A DNA stretch of 64,000 nucleotides from Papaver somniferum (lineage: Eukaryota > Streptophyta > Magnoliopsida > Ranunculales > Papaveraceae): positions 161,576,770-161,640,769 of the forward strand of contig NC_039366.1 of assembly GCF_003573695.1 (NCBI RefSeq), written 5' to 3'. Made by a program: the position numbers and the translations under genes. Shown in pieces: positions 22,653 to 32,659 of the stretch (position 1 is its first letter; every line of letters starts with the position of its first letter). A model generated the notes under the pieces. That model saw nothing but the letters and a program-made list of their open reading frames with translations. It searched no databases and was not told the origin of the DNA.

Positions 22653-23335
22653 GACATTTTTGGAGGTCTTTATGGAAATTACTAGGAACCAGCCTTGACA
22701 TGAGTTCCGCTTATCATCCTCAAACGGACGGTCAAACAGAAGTGACCAATAGATCTTTGGGGAATTTGCTTCGCTGCCTTGTGGGAGATTCTATTAAAAC
22801 TTGGGACTCAAAGCTTCCTCAAGCAGAGTTTGCTCATAATCATTCACTTAATAGAAGTTCAGGGTTCAGTCCATTTCAGGTCGTTTATGGTCTTCTCCCT
22901 CGTGGTCCTTTGGATTTATCTACTCTTCCAGACCGTACACGTCTTCATGGTGTAGCTGATGATTTTGTAGACAACATTCATACGATTCATACGAAGGTTA
23001 TTACCAATCTCGAGTCATCCTCCTCAAAGTACAAAGCTGCGTCTGATTCTCGTCGCCGTCGTGTTCTCTTCGAAGTAGGTGATCAAGTTTGGGTATTTCT
23101 CACTAAAGATCGAATGCCGGCTCATGCTTATAATAAACTCAAGGCAAAGAAAATAGGTCCTGTCACAGTTGTGGAACGAATTAATGACAATGCTTATCGC
23201 CTACAACTTCCAGCAAACATCAACACTTCGGATGTCTTCAATGTTCGTTATTTATCACGTTTTGTTCCACCAGACCCAGTTCCAGATTCGTGGTCGAATC
23301 CTTCTTCCCCGGCGGGACCTGATGCAGCATCTTGA
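22610..23335 (+). CDS. gypsy Pol, part 3: integrase core end and GPY-like tail
   Basis: Resumes in another frame with LPTSIVSDRDSRFLGHFW (second catalytic D) and SSAYHPQTDGQTEVTNRSL (catalytic E). QVVYGLLPRGPLDL follows. The tail has VGDQVWVFLTKDRMP and KKIGPVTVVERINDNAYRL, a GPY/F-like module. The last residues (DAAS) and the stop are encoded by the first 16 bases of the 3' LTR. The sequence before that LTR, CCCCGGCGGGACC, is a poor polypurine tract. Confidence 0.88.
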   Translation: MPTSIVSDRDSRFLGHFWRSLWKLLGTSLDMSSAYHPQTDGQTEVTNRSLGNLLRCLVGDSIKTWDSKLPQAEFAHNHSLNRSSGFSPFQVVYGLLPRGPLDLSTLPDRTRLHGVADDFVDNIHTIHTKVITNLESSSSKYKAASDSRRRRVLFEVGDQVWVFLTKDRMPAHAYNKLKAKKIGPVTVVERINDNAYRLQLPANINTSDVFNVRYLSRFVPPDPVPDSWSNPSSPAGPDAAS

Positions 23336-23638
23336 TACCTTTCCTAATTTTGGTCTTTTTAGATTTCCTTTTTCTTTTATAATTCCTTTTCTTAGATGTT
23401 TGATTTTTAGGAAAGATAGGTTCATATAAATAAGGGATTGTAAGATAGTTTTATTCATTCAGTTTTAAGAGATAATACACTAGAGTTTTCTCTAAAGCCT
23501 TGCATTGATTTGATTCTGTCATCAATTCAAGAGCCTTGCATCGAATTTGATTGAACTCTTCGATTCAAGAAGTCAGGTCTCTAGAAATTTAACCTATATT
23601 TCTAGATTGAGCTGAATCACCGTTGATACGCTGCGCCA
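23320..23638 (+). repeat. 3' LTR of the gypsy element
   Basis: 319 bp, no visible difference from the 5' LTR. The TATA box is at 23425-23432. It contains the last codons of pol. Confidence 0.93.
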
Positions 23639-24078
23639 CTATCGTATTGTAGACTTGTAGTATTGTTTGTGTTGGTCAGTGTCAGTGTGTGTGTTTGTGT
23701 GCTACTGTACTGCTTCTTGTTAGTTGTTATTTTTTCAGATTTTCAAGACTTTGGTTGTTTGGCACTTTGGATAGCTAGTATTATTGCCACTTGTTAGTTG
23801 TTACTTTGTTCTTTGATTGAGATTTGCTTAATATATTGAAAAACAGGTAAAACTAAAAGGAAAATTTGTCTGAGAAACAAAAAAAAAAAATTTATCTGAA
23901 AAGTCACAGGAACCGACCGGTACCGGTCCCGTACCGGAACTGTACATGTACCGAATGGTACCGGAACCGAGGTACACGGTACCGGTCCAAAATATGGGAA
24001 CCGACCCCTGGGAGGTACAAGTACTCGGCCTCGGCAAGAACCGAGCCGAACCGTACCGTGTGCACCCTTAACCACCAC

Positions 24079-24705
24079 CACCGTCACAGCCACAGCCACA
24101 GTTCCAAGTTCCTTGCTACTACCGTCTGATTCTGGAATAGGTATATTACTAGACTATTTTCAATAGGTTGAAAACGAAATTTGGGTATCTTTGTAGCAGA
24201 AAGTGGTGAACGTATCAAAGACCAATTTTCTTTCTATGGGTTTGTTAATATGGAAATGATTTTCTTTGCCAGTGTATGTTTGAAGATATGACTGAAAGAA
24301 AATGTAGTGAAATTTTATGGTGAATGAACCTACACGGTTTGGTTTGTGTTTGAGAATGGAACCATGGAATTGAGTGCCTGTACAATGTGGATCTAATTGG
24401 GAAGGGTACTCATCTTTGTGTTTTCTATTTCCTCATTTTCTAAAATGATATCCCTGTTAATTGTTAACAAACCATTCGAAGAGTTGGGACTTATTCTCGA
24501 TGGATAGATTTTTTTTTGTTATTAATGGTTCCAATGATTAGGAAAAACATTCAGGAATTGGTTAATTAAGGATAACTTCTTTAGTGAAGTGTGTGTATTA
24601 CCGTGTACATATAAAGCTATTAATAAGTAGTAGTAAGTACACTGATCGAGTAGACGAGCACTAACATGTACCAAAAAGGAAGTCTTTTTGTTATTTTTTT
24701 TCCCT
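24079..24705. other. non-coding stretch between two DNA elements
   Basis: An ACC/CCACAG-rich repeat directly follows the hAT end, then AT-rich sequence. A 22-bp string AAAGACCAATTTTCTTTCTA (about 24217) resembles one at 16440 on the other side of the hAT element; I cannot tell whether this is chance. Confidence 0.4.
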
Positions 24706-24713
24706 TTCTCACA

Positions 24714-26066
24714 GAACCATAATATTGGGCATACCAAAATCTTCTAAGGCATACTGAATGAAGACAAAAAAGGTTGCGAAATAGCAAAATCAGATAACCC
24801 CTTAGCCCAATTTTTTTTTAATGGCAAATCTGCCCTTTACGTATTAGTGTTAATAATCTTGATTAGTGATTAAAATAATTTTCTGAATTATAAGAGTTGT
24901 TTAGATGAAAAATTTGAGGAAAAAAAATCAAAGTTTTGGTTTGGTTAAGAAGGAGAGAAAGAGAAGGAGAAAGTGAGAAAATTCTAATTCTTGATTCAAT
25001 GGAGGATGAGGAGGGTCATATATCATCTAAAAAACCTAGGAAAATGCACATCAACTACACCAATGATTCCCAAACCATTGGAGGATGAAAAGGTTCGACT
25101 TACATTTATGAGCCGAACCGATCCCTTTATGAACAGTTCGGCTAGCTGAAACTGTTTAAGTATGCGCCGAACATTTGCTAGACACTAGTTCGGCTTGTAT
25201 AAAATTTTCCTAGAAAACCGAACCTATTTCTGAGAGTTCTGGAATAAAAAATGTTAATGGTTCGGCTTATATAATGAAAATCGTATCAGCCGAACTGTTC
25301 ATATACACTTTCAGGCTGAAAATTTGAAGAACCGTTCGGCTTAAAAAACAACAACATTATGCGCCGAACTTTGGTTCGGCTCACAACGCAACTAAATTAT
25401 GCACCGAACCTAGGTTCGGCTCACAACTCACCTAAATTATGCGCTGAACCTTGATCTGAAACCTGGATATTGACAACTAATGAACAGTTCGGCAAGCTGA
25501 AAGTGTTATTGTTATGAGCCGAACCAACTAGTTCGGCTTGTTTAAAAATATCATAATGAGCCGAACCTAGTCCTGTGTGATCTGGAAGAAAAATTATGTG
25601 AGGTTCTGCTCATAGATGTAAGCGGAACTGTTCATCAATGGGTTGGTTCGGCTCATAGATGTAAGCCGAACCTATTCCTGAGAGTTCAGGAATAAAAAAT
25701 GTTAACGGTTCAGCTTATATAATGAAAATCGTAGATTTTAACCCATTAAAATCAAGTAAATTTTATCTTCATCTTCAAGAGAATGAAAATACGAAGATAA
25801 CGCAAAAAGAATGAGGTCATTCCGACATTGGACGAAGAAGTTATGATCAAAACAAGATCGAAAGAATTCAGTCTACAGCGGGAAGTTCGGCTGATAACTC
25901 ATCAACACGAGTCAGCCGAACCTAAAGCCTATAAATCAATATTTTCGAAGTGTTTAAGGGTGTATAGGTCATTGCATGCCCATTAGACACTCTTATCAAT
26001 ACACCCTGGTTAGGAAAATGACTTTGTATGCCTATAAAGTTTTTGGTATGCCCAATATTATGGTTC
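24714..26066. mobile_element. 1353-bp inverted-repeat DNA element packed with a TTCGGCT/AGCCGAA word
   Basis: The ends are inverted repeats: GAACCATAATATTGGGCATA on the left and its complement on the right, identical for the first 26 bp and then similar (GGCATAC) for about 30 more. TTCTCACA flanks both sides (24706-24713, 26067-26074), an 8-bp duplication as made by hAT enzymes, although the terminus is not a standard hAT end. The interior has a purine-rich leader-like run, an ATG with MEDEEGHISSKKPRKMHI (25000-25053) that soon stops, the palindromic array (25093-25925) and another short open piece near 25812 (NEVIPTLDEEVMIKTRSKEF). No transposase domain was recognised. Confidence 0.72.
25093..25925. 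repeat. array of about twenty GTTCGGCT / AGCCGAAC words
   Basis: The 8-10 bp word (G)GTTCGGCTC and its reverse complement GAGCCGAACC alternate about twenty times with 15-35 bp spacers. Adjacent opposite copies could fold into small hairpins, for example at 25373-25407 and 25645-25673. Spacers are partly conserved (CACAAC..AACTAAATTATGC; CATAGATGTAAG). The words are conserved while the spacers drift. This is not a CRISPR array: unit and spacer lengths vary and copies alternate in strand. Confidence 0.85.
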
Positions 26067-26074
26067 TTCTCACA

Positions 26075-27200
26075 TACTGATCTGAGATTATTAGGTTTTT
26101 ACAGTTCTTTTAGTTTCCCATTTGAGCCCACTTGCTTTCACAACACAAAATATCTTATAATTGTTGGGATCTTCATTTGGTAATTACTCTCAGGTTTTAC
26201 AAGATTTGTTTTAGTTACGTGCTCTTACAACATCTCTATGAATATTTTGATCTTTACCAATGCCATAGAAAACTGTGTTTCAGCATTTTAGCTGGATGCC
26301 TGCAGCTAAAGCATAAATCTCAGTTCTAATTATACTTTGCGGTCATAATATTTAAATTTGCCCAGTTGTTTCCTGAGTTGGTCGCAGAAGTTTGGTACTC
26401 AGAATGGTGTGGTTAAAGTAGGCGGAGTTAAGAAAGAGGTTGAGACTGGCAAAGAAAAATATAAATATGAAAAAGGTATAATACACTCTAAATCGTATCG
26501 TTCGAGTTTTAAAATTTTAGAACAGTGCTTGATTTACCGTAACTGGATTGTATAGTGGCAGGTGGTTTTCATTATGAATTAGACCTGACAAGAGGGAGTT
26601 CAACACATTGGATAGGCTAGAGCTCTATATTGGGTCTCATAAACCGCCACAGTATTGTTTTGTGAAGTGCAACAATTGCCTGTGGGATAAGATGACTGCA
26701 ACCAGCTACGTTTTTACGTTTACATCTTTATTACATTTGTATAAGCACATAACAGTCCGGTACATGTTGTTGTCAATTCAACTAGAATGTGAGTGTAATA
26801 TTGTGACATCAAGCAGTTTTGGAATGTTGAATTTTATGAAAGAGACTGGAATGTTGAATTTTATGAAAGAGAACTTCTTTACAGGTTTTTGGAGCGGAAT
26901 GGAAGGCGCATCGTTATACTAGTTGGTATAAAGCATTCATACATTTTAGATTTCTTCAACTGTGACTCTGTGAGCGGCTTTTCATAATTTCATTTGTGAA
27001 TAAATATGGCTTTGCCATGAAGCATGAACACACGTGAAATCCTGGCAGATACTTGTTTGAACAACGCCCTATATATGGCTCATTAACCGTGGTTGCCACC
27101 GACTCTTTCTGTTCGCCGATTAAGTGAAGTTTATTTTTTGAGAAGACAAAATCTACCAGGGTGACGGGTAATTAGTTCACCTTATCACAACACAAATGAT
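26075..27200. other. no recognisable gene; 27-bp tandem duplication
   Basis: Short open frames only. At 26820-26846 and 26847-26873 a 27-bp unit (GGAATGTTGAATTTTATGAA...) is repeated in tandem. Nothing else could be assigned. Confidence 0.4.
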
Positions 27201-27842
27201 GTAAACACCGGTGAGGGAATCTTTCTCTTTCTTCTCTTTCTCTCCCCTTCTAACAAAAAACCCAAGAGTCTTTTCATCTTTCTTGCTTAGATATGGTCCT
27301 TTTGGACCAGATCTGAGCAAGGATTTCATTTTCTTTTCTAGATTTAGGTAATAGTTTATTGAATAAGATGTTTCTACATCATTTTTTGTGTCTTTTGACA
27401 TGATTTTCGCCGTTTCGGGGTGATTTTTCTTCGTCGTTGTGGGGCGAGTTCTTCGATCTTTGATGGCTGGTTCGTGGCTTGTTACTCTTGATTCAAAAAC
27501 ATCAACGATTCGATCTACAAGGTTATGGGCAAAATACTCCTTCCTTCCAGAAGCATCTCTTTTCAAGGATGAATATAATCAAATCAAATGGTCGGAATTA
27601 TTTCCGGAATATACCATCATCTCTCCCTTATACATAACCAAAAATTGGGTATCTCTGCGGTTTATTGTTCTTTCTCTTCGCGATCTACTTGTAGTTGATA
27701 CCCTTATTTGTATTAGGATTTTGATTATCTTGATATTTTTTTTTTATTTATTTTGATGTTTTTGTTGATCTTGTAAGCAAACATGTAATCACTATTTTGA
27801 TTGAATGAATTGAAATTGTTGATTGACCAAAAAAAAAAAAAA
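27201..27842 (+). mobile_element. retroposon-like segment with terminal poly(A)
   Basis: The segment ends in an A run of about 14 (27829-27842), preceded by TTGATCTTGTAAGCAAACATG and TTGATTGAATGAATTGAAAT, a 3'-end style common in plant LINE and retrogene insertions. Upstream is a CT-rich leader-like stretch (27215-27250) and a 105-codon open frame (27439-27756) with no known domain. I could not find a flanking duplication. A processed copy or deleted LINE are both possible. Confidence 0.35.
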
Positions 27843-28499
27843 CCTAAACACTGTGCGGTTGATTATTATTTTTCTTTTTTTTTTCTATGTGAGGTTGTAA
27901 AAAGTTTCTAAGAAAAAATTATACTCCCTCGTTGGATTTTAATTGTCTAGGTAAATAAAACTCAAATCCAAAGATTTTTTTTTTAATATATCTTTACGGT
28001 CCGTGAGTCATAATCCCAAAGGTGTCACTATCCATCCACAAAAAAACCATCAAAACAAAAGAACACAAAAATCCCAAAGAATTTGGTGAAACCAATTTTG
28101 AAATTTGGGGTTTTTGTATCAATTTTTAAAAATTTGGGGTTTTTCTATCAATTTTGTTTAAGATGGAGTTTTAATGGATCTCAACATTATAATGGGGTTT
28201 TTGTACCACAACTTTGGTCACCTTGGATTTTTATGACTAGTTTTGATATCCAACTCCTTTAAAATCCTAAGCTCATAAGGCTCCACGTTGAACGGTGACC
28301 CTCACCCACTCACAAAATTGCTCCGTTTCACTTTTCCTCAAGGGAGAGAAAAAAGAGGAATTCCCACACAAATTTCGCCCACAAAACATAAAACCAAAAA
28401 CAACACATATCAAACCCTAAGAACCAGTTTTCTGTTTCGCTCACCAAACATAAAAAAAAAAAAAAAGAAAAACAAACCCTAACAAACCCTAGGATATGG
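27843..28499. other. non-coding, possible promoter-like stretch
   Basis: AT-rich with direct repeats of AAATTTGGGGTTTTT (28105, 28130). From 28330 it turns into leader-like CAAACCCTAACAAACCCTAG sequence, as seen before many plant coding regions, but no long open frame follows. Confidence 0.4.
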
Positions 28500-30404
28500 C
28501 GATATGCTTTGTTCATGGGATAATGATGATACAAAGAAAATAAAAACAACTAGCCAGGGGACAAAGGCTTTATCGTTTACTGAACAAGGCATTCTATGTG
28601 CAGATGAGATCGTCCAGACTTCAAACAACATATACGTCCAGGCTTTATCGTTTAAGAGTTTCTCATTTGATTTTTAGGTTTTCTATTTTGATTCTCTCTT
28701 TATACTGTCTTTATTGTTGATTTTTTTCTTTTAATAATTGTTTGTCCAGTTTATTTACAGATGTGATTTTGGCTGAAGCTGGAAAAAGTTTATTTACATG
28801 ATTGTTAAGTCGAACCCTTTTTTCTCTTCCTGCTTCTTCCCCATTCTCAACTATAGAGAAACTGTAGCATTCCTATTCATATGACTCTCAAAAGAGCTTT
28901 AAGGGTAAACCAAGGCCAATTGAATACCAATTGACTCTATAGTTCCAATTAAAGTTTCAGCAATTTTCCAACAGGTCAATTTCTCGAGTTTCAGGTAGTT
29001 TTTTAGAAATTTATTTTGCTTAGGGGTTTTGAATCTGATTACTTTTAAATGGTTCAGTGTTTCGTGCGTTTTCTTTTATTTTTGCACAGAAGTGGGTTCA
29101 TTTTGTTTTTCCGTTAAATCTGTAGGTGATGCAATCAAGTGTGATTTGGGGGTTTAATGGATTTAACTCTTACAACAACATATACTTCAATGCTTGATAT
29201 AGCCTTTTCTCTGTCCATTATTGTGTCTTTGATTGTTTAGGATGTATTCATCTTGGTGAGAATTTTAGACCTTGGAATTTTTGTTCTTCGGTTGATGCCC
29301 GACTTTCTGGCACTGGATTTTTTTTTTGTTTTGTCCTGATTGTTTTTGGGTTCATTTTGTTCAACTTTATGAAATAGTGCGAAAGCTAAGAACTTTATAC
29401 ATATAGGATGGGGTTCTTATGCTGTTAACACCAGATTGTTTGACAGAGTTTTTCTTTTTGCAGAAAGTCACTCTGAAGGCGACCTTTTTTTCTTCTACTT
29501 CTTCAAAGAGGTAAACTTGCAACTTCATTTGCAAGTTAGCTCCTAACTTCCATCTAACAGCTCAAACCCTTTTGTGGATTAAAATTCATTAGCTCATTTT
29601 TGTTTTATTGAAACTGTTCTTTTTGTTTCTGTGATTCTAGAGTTTTATTGAACATTTGATTTGCACTTCGGCCTTTTCTCTACAGGTCTGCAGAGTTGTG
29701 TATGCCTGGAATTACTATTGGAGCAACACTAGGTACTGAGCTAGGGTAAATGTCAAGACCAGCAAGGAGGGGAGGTAAAACAACTGCACATTTAGGCTGA
29801 GCGAGAATACAAGTCCCTTAGTTATGGAGCATTCTTGACAATGCTTCAAGTAGTTAGACATAACAATATATGCATGTCTAATTAATTAGGCATTTTGTTT
29901 TCATCTGCTTGGGGCTTCCTAGAAACGGAGGGAAGTTGTGGCATCACCTTGAAGTCGCTCACAATTTGTTTACAATGTTGCCATCTAGGTCTAATTGGTA
30001 TGTTTTTAATTCTGTGAGTTTTTTTCGCAGCAATATTGAACCTCAATTCACAACTGTCAAGTGATGGCTTTGTTGTCCTTCAGTTTGGTGTTTGCAGCTA
30101 TAGTAAGCCCCTGTCCAGGTAACCGAACGAACTTTTGTTTCTCACCAAATTGGACTTTCATATCAACTTTACGCAGTATTAACTTAGAATGTATTCTTGG
30201 ATATGCAATATGAGTAAGCATTGGTAAGTGGTTCTCTTAGGATTTTATCGATGTATGCAATTGATCATACATGTAAACATCTGAGTTGTCTTCCAAAAGA
30301 GACAACAATTACATTTGGGAAGGAGTAAGTGCTCAATATGAAAAAAGAAGAAGTGATAATGGGAATAGAAGTGGCATTTGAGTGTGTCTATTCTAAAAGT
30401 TAAT

Positions 30405-30406
<2 letters not shown>

Positions 30407-30437
<31 letters not shown>
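30407..30437. repeat. 31-base T homopolymer
   Basis: An unbroken run of T within the exon-fragment region. It may be the complement of a poly(A) tail, or a slippage-prone tract. Confidence 0.95.
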
Positions 30438-30439
<2 letters not shown>

Positions 30440-30538
30440 CTTTGGAATTGGTTAAATTAATTAAGAGTTATTTATTGGTAATTTGAAGTTATTTATTGGT
30501 AATTTGACACTGACACAACCTGAATATTTACATTGCAG

Positions 30539-30614
30539 CTGTCCAGGGAAAACGCCACTTTATTTAGCAGCTCAAGGTGGTTTTTTGGAATGTGTTCAAC
30601 AATGTCTTGCATGA
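30539..30614 (+). pseudogene. ankyrin repeat exon fragment
   Basis: After the acceptor TTTACATTGCAG the sequence reads CPGKTPLYLAAQGGFLECVQ and then QCLA and a stop (30612-30614). It fits the ankyrin consensus G.TPL..AA..G....V over its length. It resembles ankyrin repeats of plant E3 ligases and similar proteins, but one repeat is too little to name the gene. No second repeat is seen in any frame nearby. Confidence 0.7.
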
Positions 30615-30989
30615 GTAGTAGATTGAATTAAAAAAAAAAGTGCAGCTGCAAAATTTCGGTAAGAATTAAGGCCAATTTCTATTAATTCTAACCTGGAGCA
30701 TTTCTAATGTCTAGAATAATGCAAAAATGTTCCGGACAATATTTTGCAAGGATGATACTTCTCATATATGTAGTCACTGAGAAACAAGCGATTATGTGAT
30801 ATATATTCCGTTGGTTTTAATGATCTAGAAATTCCATATGTGTAGAAGGAGGAGGGGTCCGAGAGCGGATAGATCTTCTTGCTTAGTTAGTAGCCGAAGA
30901 AGCTCTTCATAGTTCATACAGCACAAGCAATGGTTTCGACCAGTGTTGTTTTTTCTGTTAACAATTTTTCAAAACCCAATTTTCATCCG

Positions 30990-31052
30990 TGTGCCAGATG
31001 CTTTGGTCCTGCTACCACCTGTTGCTCCAGATGCGCAAGCCTGTTAGATACT
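30990..31052 (+). pseudogene. MYND-type zinc finger exon fragment, like plant UBP15-19 deubiquitinases
   Basis: The frame CARCFGPATTCCSRCAS (30990-31040) has the C-x2-C and C-x2-C pairs of a MYND finger. The words CxxCxxPxTTxC and SRC are those I know from plant ubiquitin-specific proteases of the UBP15-19 group, where they continue into KAVRYCSG. Here the match ends after CAS, and the next residues, LLDTG, are unrelated. A donor GTAATT follows. Only part of the finger is present, and no protease domain is seen. Confidence 0.65.
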
Positions 31053-31852
31053 GGTAATTTTTTGGTTTAGTTTCTCTTTTTTTTTTTTTTCCAATATGTA
31101 ATGTTACAATGGCATACAATAATATCATCACATCCATTGTTATTTGATTCTTTCCGAACAATTCCAATGTTCTGTTGTGTTCAGGCACTTGACAAAAAGT
31201 TATATATGAATTGGAAATATAAGAACTAAAATGAGAAATCCCATAGCATATATAACATTGATTTAAGATGCACGTACATTAAAAAAATTCATTGTTAACC
31301 AAAGCTCTAGAATTATTAATGTGCAAGTGAATATTTGGTATCACTTTTTGTTACTGTTGAGACGCCTATTCACATTTTAACTTTTTGTAAGAGTTAATTG
31401 ATGACTTTCGATGAGGAAGTTAATTAGGAAGCATAAATTATGTTTGCCTAATATGTATTCTTGGGTGAAATTTGTAGGAGTGTTCCATATGTTATAGCGT
31501 TGAAGTATAAGTGCGGGGCATGTAGAAGAGTCCTGGGAGAACTATGACAAGCTAAAATGCATATTCAAGCAGATGTGTAAGTGCTAGGCATTTTTCATTG
31601 CTCATGTCCCCTGTAGCCTTCCATTTCACAAACCATATCTGTGGAGGCTAAAATCAAGTGAGAAATAAGAGAGAATCGAAAGTCTGTATACAAAAGTGGT
31701 AGAGGAAGTTGTGCATGCCGTCGGTAACTGGACCAGCAGAAGCTCCACCAGATTTGAATGATCCTAAGCCAAAGGCGAAGTCTGATTACTGAGGAACTAT
31801 GAAGAGCTTCTGCTGTTAAAGTCAACAGTACAAAACAGTGGATGCTGAAACT

Positions 31853-32249
31853 ATATTTATACTCCAGATAATTGGTAGCTTAAATTTAATAAAAATGTCA
31901 AGTTTTATAATTTGCAAATAAGTAGAGTTTCCGGTTGCATGTTACGATGTTAATTTGAATTTCCAAAGCCCATTTGGCTAGAGCTCATATATCTTATGTA
32001 ATAAGTTTGTTGAAATAATAAGTCTTGCATGTTGCAAGTCTTCAGATGCTAGTGGGTAGTATTTTGATTTTAATTAATCTTTTAACTAAGTACAACAATA
32101 AGGCATTATCTGTCAGGCTTTAAACAATTTGATATTTTGATTACAAAGGAACGTATGATTATGGAGACTCAGTTTTGTCTATATTTAGCTCCATTCACTT
32201 TGGCTTTAAGCTTGATCAATTAGTTAAAAAATGTTTACTTTTCTTAATC
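31853..32249. other. non-coding, AT-rich
   Basis: No gene, repeat or element end was seen. Confidence 0.4.
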
Positions 32250-32655
32250 GTGATGGGGTGGGCGGGGCGAAGTCGAGTCACCGAATCAAATAACCTAAAC
32301 GACGGGGCGAGGAGAAAACGAGTCACACAAAGACGGGGCGAGGCAAAGACGGGCCACACCAAATCAAAAATGCATTTGGACAAGACGAGGCGAAGCCAAC
32401 CTTCACTAAATCAAAAATGCATCGCGACAAGGAGGGGTGACGAGGCGTGCAGAGATATATCACATCAAATGAATAATATGGTTAAAAGAAAAAGATGAGT
32501 TTACCAAATCAAATCGGGACAGGGCGAACCCGAACTTTATCAAATAAAATCGGGACGGAACGAGGCGAGGCGAAGCCGAAGCCGAGCCACACCTAATCCA
32601 AAATGTATCGTGATGGGGCGAGTCGAAACCCGACGACACCTAATAAAAAGTATGG
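32250..32655. repeat. degenerate GC-rich tandem repeat
   Basis: Diverged units of about 45-65 bp combine GACGGGGCGAGGCGAAGCC with a CACACC(A/T)AATCAAAAATGCAT spacer, at about 32255, 32330, 32385, 32435, 32505, 32560 and 32620. Local GC is well above the surroundings. A 107-codon open frame across it is a by-product. Confidence 0.7.
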
Positions 32656-32659
32656 TTAA

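Larger units (their letters stand above)
18644..23638 (+). mobile_element. full-length Ty3/gypsy retrotransposon with identical-looking LTRs
   Basis: LTRs of 319 bp (18644-18962, 23320-23638) start TGATGCAGCATC and end CTGCGCCA. I see no difference between them. The 5-bp duplication CTATC flanks both sides (18639-18643, 23639-23643). The primer binding site TGGTATCAGAGA follows the left LTR. Domain order gag, protease, RT, RNase H, integrase identifies Ty3/gypsy. The integrase tail has a GPY-like module (KKIGPVTVVERI) and no clear chromodomain, and the last codons run into the 3' LTR, which recalls the chromovirus CRM clade. That clade call is tentative. Three frame breaks make this copy unable to produce one continuous polyprotein. 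Confidence 0.93.
16889..24070 (+). mobile_element. Ac-like hAT element, non-autonomous, interrupted by a gypsy retrotransposon
   Basis: The left end TAAGGGTGCACAGGAATCGA and the complement of the right end (TAAGGGTGCACACGGTACGG) form the terminal inverted repeat, close to the TAGGGRTG-type end of plant Ac-like hAT elements. Below it both ends are rich in GGTACCGG and ACCGAACCG words, as often seen in this family. It is flanked by the 8-bp duplication ACCACCAC (16881-16888, 24071-24078), though the right flank lies in an ACC run. Without the inserted retrotransposon and its 5-bp duplication the element is 2182 bp. It keeps leader exons and a possible transposase N-terminus on the left and a T-rich, 3'-UTR-like piece on the right. 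No hAT catalytic or dimerisation domain remains. Confidence 0.82.
28500..31852 (+). pseudogene. mosaic of exon-like fragments (ankyrin, MYND finger, unknown)
   Basis: The stretch looks like an intron-rich transcription unit but has no continuous reading frame. Exon-like pieces with AG/GT borders lie at 29464-29510, 29686-29745, 30539-30614 and 30990-31052, and possibly near 31480-31575. Two are recognisable and listed separately; they come from different protein families. A last piece near 31725-31790 reads PAEAPPDLNDPKPKAKSDY before a stop, origin unknown. A transposon with captured gene pieces or a decayed region rebuilt from fragments would both explain it. No terminal repeats were found. 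Confidence 0.5.

Noticed and set aside
25093..25925. CRISPR-like regular array
   Set aside because: Words alternate in orientation, spacing varies from about 10 to 40 bp, the spacers are related to each other, and the genome is a plant nuclear genome.
27177..27566. 129-codon minus-strand frame rich in Lys and Glu
   Set aside because: It is the complement of a CT-rich leader-like stretch, with no known domain or promoter; opposite-strand frames in such sequence are common.
32175..32498. 107-codon open frame across the GC-rich repeat
   Set aside because: It is a reading of the degenerate tandem repeat, with no domain and no start context.
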